This document shows positions 17,527 to 25,328 of a DNA stretch of 64,000 bases, piece by piece (position 1 is the stretch's first letter; each line of letters starts with the position of its first letter). Made by a program: the position numbers and the translations under genes. This DNA comes from Erythrobacter sp. 3-20A1M (GTDB taxonomy: Bacteria; Pseudomonadota; Alphaproteobacteria; Sphingomonadales; Sphingomonadaceae): the NCBI RefSeq assembly GCF_018636735.1, contig NZ_CP045200.1:868001-932000 (forward strand), read 5' to 3'. The notes below the pieces were generated by a model that was not told where the DNA came from, made no database searches, and was given only the letters and a program-made list of their open reading frames with translations.

Positions 17527-19189
17527 CGGCGGCCTCCTGCGTGTCGGCGGATGCGGCATCCTCGGTCTCGGCGGGAGCCGCGCCTTCCTCATCCTCGAAC
17601 CAGTGTGCGCGGGCGGCCATGATGATCTCGTTGCCCTGCTCTTCGGACAGGCCGAATTCGCCCAGCACGCCGCCCTTGTCCTGCTCGCGCTGCGGGCGGC
17701 GCTGCGGCGGCCCGCTTTCGGTGCCGGGTGCCGGAGCCCGGCGACGCGGCGCTTCGCGCTTCTTCTGGATCAGTTCGTCGGTGGCGAGATCGGCCAGATC
17801 GTCCAGCGTCTTGATCCCCGCCTTGCCGAGCACGACCAGCATCGCTTCGTTGAGGTGCGGCAGCTCGGCGAGGTCGTCCTCCACGCCCAGTTCGCGGCGG
17901 GCCTCGCGATGCGTGGCCTCCTGCCGCTCCAGCGCCTCGGTCGCACGGCTCTGCAGCTCTTCGGCCAGCTCCTCGTCGAACCCTTCGATGCTGGCGAGTT
18001 CGGCCAGCTCGACATAGGCCACTTCCTCCAGCTCGGCGAAGCCTTCGGCGACCAGCAGCTGCGACAGAGTTTCATCGACGTCGAGCTCTTCCTCGAACAT
18101 TTTGGAGCGCTCGGCGAATTCCTTGCTCCGCTTCTCGCTCGCCTCTTCCTCGGTCATGATGTCGATCTGGTGACCGGTCAACTGGCTGGCGAGCCGCACG
18201 TTCTGGCCGCGGCGGCCGATTGCCAGGCTGAGCTGATCGTCGGGCACGACGACCTCGATCCGGCCCTCGTCCTCGTCCAGCACCACGCGGGCAACAGTGG
18301 CGGGCTGGAGCGCGTTGACGATGAAGGTCGCCTGGTCCTCGCTCCACGGAATGATGTCGATCTTCTCGCCCTGCAGTTCCTGCACGACGGCCTGCACGCG
18401 GCTGCCCTTCATGCCGACGCAGGCGCCGACGGGATCGATGCTGGAATCATGGCTGATGACGCCGATCTTCGCGCGGCTGCCCGGATCGCGGGCGGCGGCC
18501 TTGATCTCGATGATGCCGTCGTAGATCTCGGGCACTTCCTGCGCGAACAGCTTGCGCATGAAATCGGGCGCGGCGCGGGTCAGGAAGATCTGCTGGCCGC
18601 GATTGTTGCGTTCCACCTTGCTGATCAGCGCGCGCACGCGCTCGCCCACGCGGGCGGCTTCGCGCGGGATCTGCTGATCGCGGCGGATGACGCCCTCGGC
18701 CCGGCCCAGATTGACGATCACATGGCCGAATTCGACCGACTTGATGACGCCGGTGATGATCTCGCCCGCGCGGTCCTTAAATTCCTCGTACTGGCGCTCG
18801 CGCTCCGCATCGCGGACCTTCTGGAAAATCACCTGCTTGGCGCTCTGCGCGTCGATACGGCCGAGATCGACCGGCGGCAGCGGATCGACGATGAAGTCGC
18901 CCACGCTGGCATCGTCCTTCAGCTTCTTCGCCGCCTTCAGGTCGATCTGCTTGAAGTAGTCCTCGACCTCTTCGACCACTTCGACGACGCGCCAGAGGCG
19001 CAGGTCGCCGGTCTGCGGATCGAGCTTGGCACGAATGTCGTTCTCGGCGCCGTAGCGGTTGCGCGCGCTCTTCTGGATCGCCTCTTCCATCGCCTCGATG
19101 ACGATCGCCTTGTCGATCATCTTTTCGGACGCGACCGAGTTCGCGATCGCGAGCAGCTCGGCCTTGTTGGCGGAAATTGCAGTGGCCAT
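17507..19189 (-). CDS. nusA: Transcription termination/antitermination protein NusA
   Basis: 560 aa. In order: the N-terminal RNAP-binding domain (1-130), the S1 domain ('ITGVIKSVEFGHVIVNLGRA'), KH1 and KH2 ('GVISHDSSIDPVGACVGMKG' and 'LAIGRRGQNVRLASQLTG') and two C-terminal helix-hairpin-helix acidic repeats ('LLVAEGFAELEEVAYVELAE', 'LGKAGIKTLDDLADLATDEL'). An acidic, low-complexity tail ends the protein. NusA binds RNA polymerase and nascent RNA and controls pausing and termination. Its ATG overlaps the rimP stop (ATGA), so they are coupled. Confidence 0.95.
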   Translation of the reverse strand: MATAISANKAELLAIANSVASEKMIDKAIVIEAMEEAIQKSARNRYGAENDIRAKLDPQTGDLRLWRVVEVVEEVEDYFKQIDLKAAKKLKDDASVGDFIVDPLPPVDLGRIDAQSAKQVIFQKVRDAERERQYEEFKDRAGEIITGVIKSVEFGHVIVNLGRAEGVIRRDQQIPREAARVGERVRALISKVERNNRGQQIFLTRAAPDFMRKLFAQEVPEIYDGIIEIKAAARDPGSRAKIGVISHDSSIDPVGACVGMKGSRVQAVVQELQGEKIDIIPWSEDQATFIVNALQPATVARVVLDEDEGRIEVVVPDDQLSLAIGRRGQNVRLASQLTGHQIDIMTEEEASEKRSKEFAERSKMFEEELDVDETLSQLLVAEGFAELEEVAYVELAELASIEGFDEELAEELQSRATEALERQEATHREARRELGVEDDLAELPHLNEAMLVVLGKAGIKTLDDLADLATDELIQKKREAPRRRAPAPGTESGPPQRRPQREQDKGGVLGEFGLSEEQGNEIIMAARAHWFEDEEGAAPAETEDAASADTQEAADADSTQ

Positions 19190-19779
19190 CAGTCGTCAGC
19201 CTTTTCTTCTTCGTCTTCAAAAACTTCCTCGGCACCGGCGGTGTCGAGCGGTGGGGTCGCGGCGATCAGCGCGTCCGTCAGGACCAGCTTCGCCGAATGG
19301 ATATCGTCGAACGGCAGGGTCGCGGGGCCGTGCTTCGCATCGTCCAGCATCACCACGCCGTCATCGATCCCGGTCAGCACGCCCTTGAACGCGCGCCGCC
19401 CTTTGTCGTCGCCCGACCAGCCCTTGGTCATGACGATGCGCGCCTCGTGCCCGGCCCAGGCGGTGAAATCCCTCGGCCGGGTCAGCGGGCGGTCGATGCC
19501 CGGGCTGGACACCTCGAGGTGATAGGCCCCCTCGATCAGCGTCTCGCCGTTCTCCTCGGCCGTGTCGATCGCATCGGAAATGCGGCGGCTGAGCGCGGCG
19601 CATTGGTCGATGATCAGCTGCCCGGTCGCCGGGTCTTCCGCCATCACCTGCAGAGCCTGCCCGCCATCGCCCGCTTCGGACGGCATCATCTTCACGCGCA
19701 CGAGTTCGAAGCCGAGCGCTTTCGCTTCGGGTTCGATGATTGCGTTCAGGCGTGCCAGGTCGGCCAAGCGGTTCTCCAA
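19189..19779 (-). CDS. rimP: Ribosome maturation factor RimP
   Basis: 196 aa. The N-terminal domain contains 'IIEPEAKALGFELVRVKMMP' and 'DQCAALSRRISDAIDTA', then the conserved 'GAYHLEVSSPGIDRPLTRPR' loop. The C-terminal SH3-like domain has 'FKGVLTGIDDGVVMLDD'. RimP is needed for 30S assembly. It is the first gene of the operon rimP-nusA-ylxR-infB. Its leader (19780-19913) contains a perfect 10-bp palindrome TGTCGCGACA at 19844-19853 and a 7-bp hairpin at 19811-19832, which could be regulatory. Confidence 0.93.
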   Translation of the reverse strand: MENRLADLARLNAIIEPEAKALGFELVRVKMMPSEAGDGGQALQVMAEDPATGQLIIDQCAALSRRISDAIDTAEENGETLIEGAYHLEVSSPGIDRPLTRPRDFTAWAGHEARIVMTKGWSGDDKGRRAFKGVLTGIDDGVVMLDDAKHGPATLPFDDIHSAKLVLTDALIAATPPLDTAGAEEVFEDEEEKADD

Positions 19780-19913
19780 ATGATACGCGACGGATGCGAC
19801 AACGGGGTTTGGTGCCGGCCCCTTGCGGCGCCAGCCCCTTCAGTGTCGCGACAATGTCGGGATTGCTGGCTAGGTACGCGCAAGGAGCGGCGATTGCAAG
19901 CGGCTTCGCGCCG

Positions 19914-20948
<1,035 letters not shown>

Positions 20949-21049
20949 GACCCGAGAGTTAGGACATTCCCCCACATCTTGGCAATCGTTACCTCACTGC
21001 GGACAATGTGATCGCTCAAAAACCAAGCATTTCCGCCATTCCGAAGGTT

Positions 21050-21064
21050 TGGCACGGCTCCTGC
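21050..21064 (+). promoter_or_regulatory. Sigma-54 (RpoN) promoter of the psp operon
   Basis: The sequence TGGCACGGCTCCTGC-A carries the invariant GG of the -24 box and GC of the -12 box at the right spacing (consensus TGGCACR-N4-TTGCW). The start of transcription would be about 12 bases after the GC, near 21076, leaving a leader of roughly 40 bases before the first ATG at 21115. The divergent gene encodes PspF, the activator such a promoter requires. No PspF-binding site could be defined with confidence. Confidence 0.85.
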
Positions 21065-21114
21065 AAATATCGGGACAGGCACCAAATCACTCGTTTCGAT
21101 CAGGGGATCATCCC

Positions 21115-21270
21115 ATGGACTTCCACTCTTTCCTTCGCACCCGGCTCGGCCAGGCATCGCTGGCCTCGATGGTCGCGATGACCGTCTTCGCCCTGTCGCA
21201 CGGCTCGTTCGTCCAGCCGGGCATGGCGATCCAGGCCCCGGCCGCGACGACGTGGACCGACCGCGCATGA
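21115..21270 (+). CDS. Small membrane protein at the head of the psp operon, 51 aa
   Basis: ATG 21115 has AGGGGA eight bases upstream. The peptide (MDFHSFLRTRLGQASLASMV, continuing to ATTWTDRA) has one hydrophobic segment near residues 14-32 and a short polar tail. Its stop overlaps an ATG (ATGA at 21267) that opens a frame leading into pspA. No family is recognised. Position directly behind the sigma-54 promoter suggests a stress-induced small envelope protein. It could also serve only as a translated leader for pspA. Confidence 0.55.
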   Translation: MDFHSFLRTRLGQASLASMVAMTVFALSHGSFVQPGMAIQAPAATTWTDRA

Positions 21271-21404
21271 GCGGCCCCGATCTGACCCCCGAACGCTCGC
21301 CTTCGCGCCTCGATGCCGAGGTCGAGCGCCTGCGCCGCAGCCCCACCCCCACCTCCCGGACGCGCGAGCAGCGCACCGACCCCTTCACCATCGGAGCACC
21401 CTTC

Positions 21405-22106
21405 ATGGGCATTTTCAGCCGTACCCGCGATATCATCGCCGCCAATTTCAACGACATGCTCGACAAGGCCGACGACCCCACCAAGATGATCCGCATGATC
21501 ATCCTCGAAATGGAGGAGACACTGGTCGAGGTCCGTGCGAGCGCCGCGCGCACCATCGCGGACCAGAAGGAAATGCATCGCCACACGGTGAAGCTGGACA
21601 AGCTGCAGGCCGACTGGGCCGACAAGGCGCAGCTCGCGCTCAGCAAGGATCGCGAGGATCTGGCCCGCGCCGCGCTGGTCGAGAAGAAGAAGGCGGCCGA
21701 CATGTCGGATCAGCTGAAGGAAGAGATCGCGGTGCTCGACGATGCGCTGCGCGCCTACGAGAAGGACATCGAGAAGCTGCAGCAGCGCCTGCGCGAGGCC
21801 CGCAGCCGCCAGAGCGCGATCGCCGCGCGGCTCGAGAGCGCGGAGAACCGCGTCAAGCTGCGCAGCCTGATGACCAACGAGCGGGTCGACGATGCGCTGC
21901 ACCGCTTCGACCAGCTCGAACGGCGGGTCGATTATGCCGAGGGGCGCGCCGACGCGCTGCAGATCGCCGACCAGCCGGGCAAGCCCAGCCTGTCGGACGA
22001 GATCGCCGCACTCGAAGGCGGCGACAAGATCGACGACGAGCTCGCCGAGATGAAGCGCGCCCTGGGCAGGAGCGATGCCCCCGACAGCGAAAAGAAGGAG
22101 GACTGA
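21405..22106 (+). CDS. pspA: Phage shock protein A
   Basis: 233 aa from ATG 21405, preceded by GGAG. This start gives the usual PspA N-terminus MGIFSRTRDIIAANFNDMLD with its membrane-binding amphipathic helix. An alternative in-frame start at 21267 would add 46 Pro/Arg-rich residues. The rest is a long coiled-coil hairpin ('KMIRMIILEMEETLVEVRAS', 'LESAENRVKLRSLM') ending in an acidic tail, as in the PspA/IM30 (ESCRT-III-like) family. It inhibits PspF and, under stress, polymerises on the inner membrane. It is followed three bases later by pspB. Confidence 0.93.
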   Translation: MGIFSRTRDIIAANFNDMLDKADDPTKMIRMIILEMEETLVEVRASAARTIADQKEMHRHTVKLDKLQADWADKAQLALSKDREDLARAALVEKKKAADMSDQLKEEIAVLDDALRAYEKDIEKLQQRLREARSRQSAIAARLESAENRVKLRSLMTNERVDDALHRFDQLERRVDYAEGRADALQIADQPGKPSLSDEIAALEGGDKIDDELAEMKRALGRSDAPDSEKKED

Positions 22107-22109
22107 TCG

Positions 22110-22406
22110 ATGGAAGCCGTACCTGTCCTGCTGGTCCTGTTCGTCGCCCTGCCGTGGATCGTGCTGCACTATATCACCAAGTGGAAGACCGCCGCGACGA
22201 TTACCAACGACGACGAGGCGCTGCTGGAAGAGATGTACCAGCTCGCCAAGCGGCTCGACGAACGGATGGACACCGTCGAGCGCCTGGTCGCCAACGACCA
22301 CGTCGATTTCAAGCCCGCGCGGATCGTCCACGACCGTGAGGAAGACAACGCCAAGCTGGCCGAACTGGAGAGCCTGCTGGCCGAGAAGAAAGGAACCCGC
22401 CCGTGA
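22110..22406 (+). CDS. pspB: Phage shock protein B
   Basis: 98 aa. An N-terminal membrane helix ('VPVLLVLFVALPWIVLHYIT') is followed by 'KWKTAATITNDDEALLEEMY' and the coiled-coil core 'LAKRLDERMDTVERLV', the counterpart of the E. coli PspB 'RMRERIQALESIL'. It is longer than typical PspB (about 75 aa) through a charged C-terminal tail. PspB and PspC together relieve PspA inhibition of PspF. The next gene (pspC) starts at a GTG overlapping its stop. Confidence 0.9.
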   Translation: MEAVPVLLVLFVALPWIVLHYITKWKTAATITNDDEALLEEMYQLAKRLDERMDTVERLVANDHVDFKPARIVHDREEDNAKLAELESLLAEKKGTRP

Positions 22407-22789
22407 CCAATACACCGCGCACCAAGCTTTATCGCGACAAGCAGAATGCTAAGCTCATGGGCGTATGCTCGGGCATCGCGGATTACACCGGCCTCGACGT
22501 CAATCTGATCCGCATCGGCGTGGTCATCGCCGTCCTTACCGGCGCGCTCGCCAGCATCGTGCTCCCGCTCTACTTCCTCGCCGGGCTCATCCTGGAGAAG
22601 AAGCCGGCCTATCTCTACACCGACCGGGAAGAGCAGAAATACTGGCAGGGCGTGCGCCAGAATCCCAAGCGCACGGTGCGCGAGGTGCGCGGCAAGTTCC
22701 GCGACATCGATCGCCGCCTGGCCGAGGTCGAGAACTACTACGTGTCCAGCAATCCGCGGCTCAACGCCGAAATCGAACGGCTGCGCTGA
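22403..22789 (+). CDS. pspC: Phage shock protein C
   Basis: 128 aa from GTG 22403, overlapping the pspB stop. The PspC domain is at the N-terminus: 'KLYRDKQNAKLMGVCSGIAD' and 'NLIRIGVVIAVLTGALASI', with a membrane segment 'IVLPLYFLAGLILEKKP'. The C-terminal part ('VREVRGKFRDIDRRLAEVEN') is a basic coiled coil ending '...NPRLNAEIERLR', a leucine-zipper-like partner surface. PspC is the polytopic or single-span membrane sensor that works with PspB. Confidence 0.92.
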   Translation: MTNTPRTKLYRDKQNAKLMGVCSGIADYTGLDVNLIRIGVVIAVLTGALASIVLPLYFLAGLILEKKPAYLYTDREEQKYWQGVRQNPKRTVREVRGKFRDIDRRLAEVENYYVSSNPRLNAEIERLR

Positions 22790-22823
22790 GCGGCGCCTGC
22801 CACCGGAACAGGGGGACTGAGAG

Positions 22824-23108
22824 ATGGAATGGGGAATTCTGATACCGATCGTCGGCATCATCATGGGCTGCGGCATCCCGATGGTCGCCATCTGGTCGAA
22901 GCACCAGCTCAAGATCGCCGAGACCCAGGCCGCGATGACCGCCGAAAAAGCCGCGCAATATGCCGCCGACAACAAGGAGCTAGAGCAGCGGCTCCAGGTC
23001 CTGGAGCGGATCGTGACCGACCGCGGCTACGACGTCGCGACACAGATAGAGGCGCTGCGCGATACCCGCGCGGTCGAAACCAGCGAACGCCCGCGGCAAT
23101 TGAGCTGA
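22824..23108 (+). CDS. PspB-like membrane coiled-coil protein 1
   Basis: 94 aa. Its N-terminal membrane helix ('WGILIPIVGIIMGCGIPMVA') is followed by a polar linker and a coiled coil with 'LEQRLQVLERIVTDRGYDVA', then 'TQIEALRD'. The 'LxxRxxxLERI' core equals that of PspB, so this appears to be a PspB paralogue. It is 34 bp after pspC, same strand, with GGGGGAC-type ribosome site. Its closest match in the window is the next gene. The function is unknown; an added PspA/PspC partner or oligomer-tuning subunit is an inference. Confidence 0.75.
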   Translation: MEWGILIPIVGIIMGCGIPMVAIWSKHQLKIAETQAAMTAEKAAQYAADNKELEQRLQVLERIVTDRGYDVATQIEALRDTRAVETSERPRQLS

Positions 23109-23136
23109 TCTTTCCGAGCACAGGAGCTTCATCCAG

Positions 23137-23448
23137 ATGCAACAAATTCTCGCCCTCATGATCCCCCTGGCACCGTTTTTGATGGTCGTGGCCATAGTGT
23201 GGATGAAGAACCAGCGGCGCCTCGAAGAAAAGCGGCTCGATGCGGCAGCCAATCACAGCGCCGAGGCCGCCGCGCGGCACGCGACGCAGGTGGCGGAGCT
23301 CGAGAACCGGGTCCGCGTGCTCGAACGGATCGTGACCGACAAGGGTTACGACGTCGCCAGCCAGATCGAGGCGCTGCGCGATCAGCAGCGGGTCGATGAA
23401 CAGGGTGCCGGAACGCCCCTCGACATCCGCAACCGGGAGAACGCATGA
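23137..23448 (+). CDS. PspB-like membrane coiled-coil protein 2
   Basis: 103 aa. A hydrophobic N-terminal helix ('ILALMIPLAPFLMVVAIVWM') is followed by an Arg/Glu/Ala-rich helix and 'LENRVRVLERIVTDKGYDVA', then 'SQIEALRDQQ'. The last block is nearly identical to that of the preceding gene, so the two arose by duplication. Its stop overlaps the next start (ATGA at 23445). It lacks any catalytic motif and is presumably anchored in the inner membrane with the coiled coil in the cytoplasm. Confidence 0.75.
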   Translation: MQQILALMIPLAPFLMVVAIVWMKNQRRLEEKRLDAAANHSAEAAARHATQVAELENRVRVLERIVTDKGYDVASQIEALRDQQRVDEQGAGTPLDIRNRENA

Positions 23449-23780
23449 TGGATACCAGCCTGATCGAAGCCCTCACCCCCATCGCGCCGCTGATCGGCAT
23501 CATCGCGGTGGTCTGCACCGGCGGTTGGGTCATCAACACATGGCTGCGCATCCGGCACGGCTATCCGCTCGACGGGGCGTGGGGCCAGGCAGTCTATCCC
23601 AAGAGCGACGAGGCGGTGGAGCGGGTCAAGCTGCTGACCAAGGAAAACGCCGAGCTGCGTGCCGAGATCGGATCGATGAAAGACCGGCTCGCCACGGTCG
23701 AGCGGATTGTGACCGACCGCGGCTATCAGCTTTCCCGCGAATTCGACGCCCTGCGTAGCGACGAGGAGAAGGTGCAGTGA
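23445..23780 (+). CDS. PspB-like membrane coiled-coil protein 3
   Basis: 111 aa. The membrane helix is 'IAPLIGIIAVVCTGGWVINT'. A distinctive linker 'RIRHGYPLDGAWGQAVYPKS' precedes the coiled coil 'LTKENAELRAEIGSMKDRLA', which runs into 'TVERIVTDRGYQLS' and 'REFDALRS'. The same 'ERIVTDRGY' signature as its upstream paralogues is kept, but the linker is unlike theirs. Translation is coupled at both ends (overlaps with neighbours at 23445-23448 and 23777-23780). Confidence 0.75.
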   Translation: MMDTSLIEALTPIAPLIGIIAVVCTGGWVINTWLRIRHGYPLDGAWGQAVYPKSDEAVERVKLLTKENAELRAEIGSMKDRLATVERIVTDRGYQLSREFDALRSDEEKVQ

Positions 23781-24034
23781 ACCTGTGGACCATGATCGTG
23801 CTGATCGTTGCGATGAGCATGCTGACCGCCATTATCACCGAACGCTACAAGACGATGCGCAAGACTGGCGGCCGCGAGGCTGAGGACGAGCGGCGGATGC
23901 TGCGTGACGACCGCGACGCCGCCCGCGCCGAGCTGGACGAGCTGCGCGACCGGGTGAAGGTCCTCGAACGCATCGCCACCGACCCTTCGCGCCGGACCGC
24001 CGACGAAATCGAGAAACTGCGCGACGACCGCTGA
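23777..24034 (+). CDS. PspB-like membrane coiled-coil protein 4
   Basis: 85 aa from GTG 23777. An N-terminal helix ('LWTMIVLIVAMSMLTAIITE') leads to a heavily charged helix ('REAEDERRMLRDDRDAARAE') and 'LDELRDRVKVLERIATDPSR', then 'TADEIEKLRDD'. It is the shortest linker version and the signature has drifted (ATDPSRR instead of VTDRGYD). It overlaps the upstream stop by four bases and is followed 26 bp later by the next small gene. Confidence 0.72.
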   Translation: MNLWTMIVLIVAMSMLTAIITERYKTMRKTGGREAEDERRMLRDDRDAARAELDELRDRVKVLERIATDPSRRTADEIEKLRDDR

Positions 24035-24060
24035 GCGGCGGCGCACGCCAAGTAGAGGAG

Positions 24061-24306
24061 ATGGAAATGGCCGACCCGACCCTGACGATAGCGCTCAGCG
24101 TCCTTGCTGGCCTGCTCGTCATCATCGCCGCCCTGTTGCATGCGTGGCGCTCCTGGCTGGCCTACAAGCGCAGCGAGCTCGACCATGGGGCCCCGCGCCG
24201 CGACCCCGATCGCGTCGCTCCCGAAGGGGCAGCGCGGATCGAGATCGCGGATCTGAAAGAGCGCATCCGCAAGCTGGAAGCGATCGCCAGCGGCGTCGAT
24301 CTGTGA
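24061..24306 (+). CDS. PspB-like membrane coiled-coil protein 5
   Basis: 81 aa (or 79 from ATG 24067). The membrane helix is 'LTIALSVLAGLLVIIAALLH', then 'AWRSWLAYKRSELDHG' and a Pro/Arg linker. The protein ends with 'IEIADLKERIRKLEAIASG', a short form of the PspB coiled-coil core without the TDRGY tail. AGAGGAG precedes the ATG. It overlaps the next gene (GTGA). It is the most reduced member of the series. Confidence 0.7.
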   Translation: MEMADPTLTIALSVLAGLLVIIAALLHAWRSWLAYKRSELDHGAPRRDPDRVAPEGAARIEIADLKERIRKLEAIASGVDL

Positions 24307-24479
24307 GCGACACCCGCAACACCGCTACGCAGGCCGGTATCGGCCTGGGCAGCGCGATCGCGGTCGCCATCAGCTGGAGCCTGCACAAGTCGATCCTGTG
24401 GGCGATCATTCACGGCGTACTCGGCTGGCTCTACGTTATCTATTATGCCGTCACCCGGCCCGGCGGGCTGTCGGGCTGA
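24303..24479 (+). CDS. Small membrane protein closing the psp operon, 58 aa
   Basis: Read from GTG 24303, overlapping the previous stop. After a short polar start (VSDTRNTATQAGIGLGSAIA) the protein is one hydrophobic hairpin: 'IAVAISWSLHKSILWAIIHG' and 'VLGWLYVIYYAVTRPGG'. His, Trp and Tyr residues line the second half. I recognise no named family. Translational coupling to the PspB-like genes argues that it belongs to the same stress-response unit. Confidence 0.65.
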   Translation: MSDTRNTATQAGIGLGSAIAVAISWSLHKSILWAIIHGVLGWLYVIYYAVTRPGGLSG

Positions 24480-24537
24480 GTTCATGCGAAGGGGATATGG
24501 GTTTCCAATCCTCTGGCCACCCTCTAACTGCGCAGCC

Positions 24538-24945
24538 ATGCGAACCCTGTCCGACATCGCCGAAGAATACGATTTCCTCGAAGGGGACGAGCGCTATCGC
24601 CTGCTGATCGAGCTCGGCCGCGAACTGGAGCCGATGCCGCCCGCGCTGAAGACCGATGCCACGCTGGTGCGCGGCTGTTCGGCGCAGGTGTGGGTCTATC
24701 CGACCGGCGAAAGCGACAAGCTGCACTTCCTGGCCGACAGCAATGCCGCGATCACCAAGGGGATCGTGGCGCTGGTGATCGCCGCGGTTCAGGACAAGCC
24801 GGCGCGCGAAGTCGCGGCGATGGACGTGACGGGCGCGCTCGAACCTTTCGACCTCAGGAACCAGCTGTCGAGCAACCGGACGCAAGGGGTGCCCAATATG
24901 ATCGCGCTGGTGAAGGAGCACGCCGCGCGGATCGCGGCGGGATAA
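24538..24945 (+). CDS. sufE: SufE-family cysteine desulfuration protein
   Basis: 135 aa from ATG 24538 (MRTLSDIAEEYDFLEGDERY). The sulfur-accepting Cys47 lies in 'LVRGCSAQVWV'. Downstream blocks 'ITKGIVALVIAAVQDKPA' and 'LSSNRTQGVPNMIALVKEHA' are typical. SufE takes sulfur from SufS for Fe-S cluster assembly. The rest of the suf operon is not nearby. An earlier in-frame ATG at 24484 would add residues not seen in the family. Confidence 0.9.
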   Translation: MRTLSDIAEEYDFLEGDERYRLLIELGRELEPMPPALKTDATLVRGCSAQVWVYPTGESDKLHFLADSNAAITKGIVALVIAAVQDKPAREVAAMDVTGALEPFDLRNQLSSNRTQGVPNMIALVKEHAARIAAG

Positions 24946-24947
24946 GG

Positions 24948-25295
24948 GTGCGCCCGCTCTACCTAGCGGGCGGGCTGGTCGCGGTCGGCCTCGCCATTGT
25001 CGGCGCGGTGCTGCCGCTGATGCCGACGGTGCCGTTCCTGCTGCTGGCCGCCTACTGCTTCGCGCGCAGCAACCCGGAATGGGAGCGCCGCCTGCTCGAC
25101 CACCCGCATTGGGGTCCGTACATCATCGACTGGCGAGAACGCGGCGCGATCAGCCGCAAGGCGAAGACACTCGCGATCGTCGGCATGGCGGCGGGTGCGG
25201 TGTTCACTTACCTGACGCTGGGGGAGCCATGGTATTTCTTCTCGATCGCGATCCTGGTCGTGGTCGGCGCGTGGATCGCCACCCGGCCGGAATGA
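24948..25295 (+). CDS. YbaN-family (DUF454) inner membrane protein
   Basis: 115 aa from GTG 24948, two bases after the sufE stop. The family core is clear: 'GAVLPLMPTVPFLLLAAYCF', then 'ARSNPEWERRLLDHPHWGPY' and 'WRERGAISRKAK'. Two further membrane segments follow ('LAIVGMAAGAVFTYLTLG', 'WYFFSIAILVVVGAWIA'). The function of DUF454 proteins is unknown. It is likely co-transcribed with sufE. Confidence 0.88.
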   Translation: MRPLYLAGGLVAVGLAIVGAVLPLMPTVPFLLLAAYCFARSNPEWERRLLDHPHWGPYIIDWRERGAISRKAKTLAIVGMAAGAVFTYLTLGEPWYFFSIAILVVVGAWIATRPE

Positions 25296-25328
25296 GGCAC
25301 CTCGCGTGAAGCGCACCGGGCCGGAGAT

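Noticed and set aside
17249-19522. Long plus-strand frame antisense to nusA and ylxR (about 757 codons)
   Set aside because: It mirrors the NusA reading frame and shows no motif; NusA on the minus strand has all expected domains.
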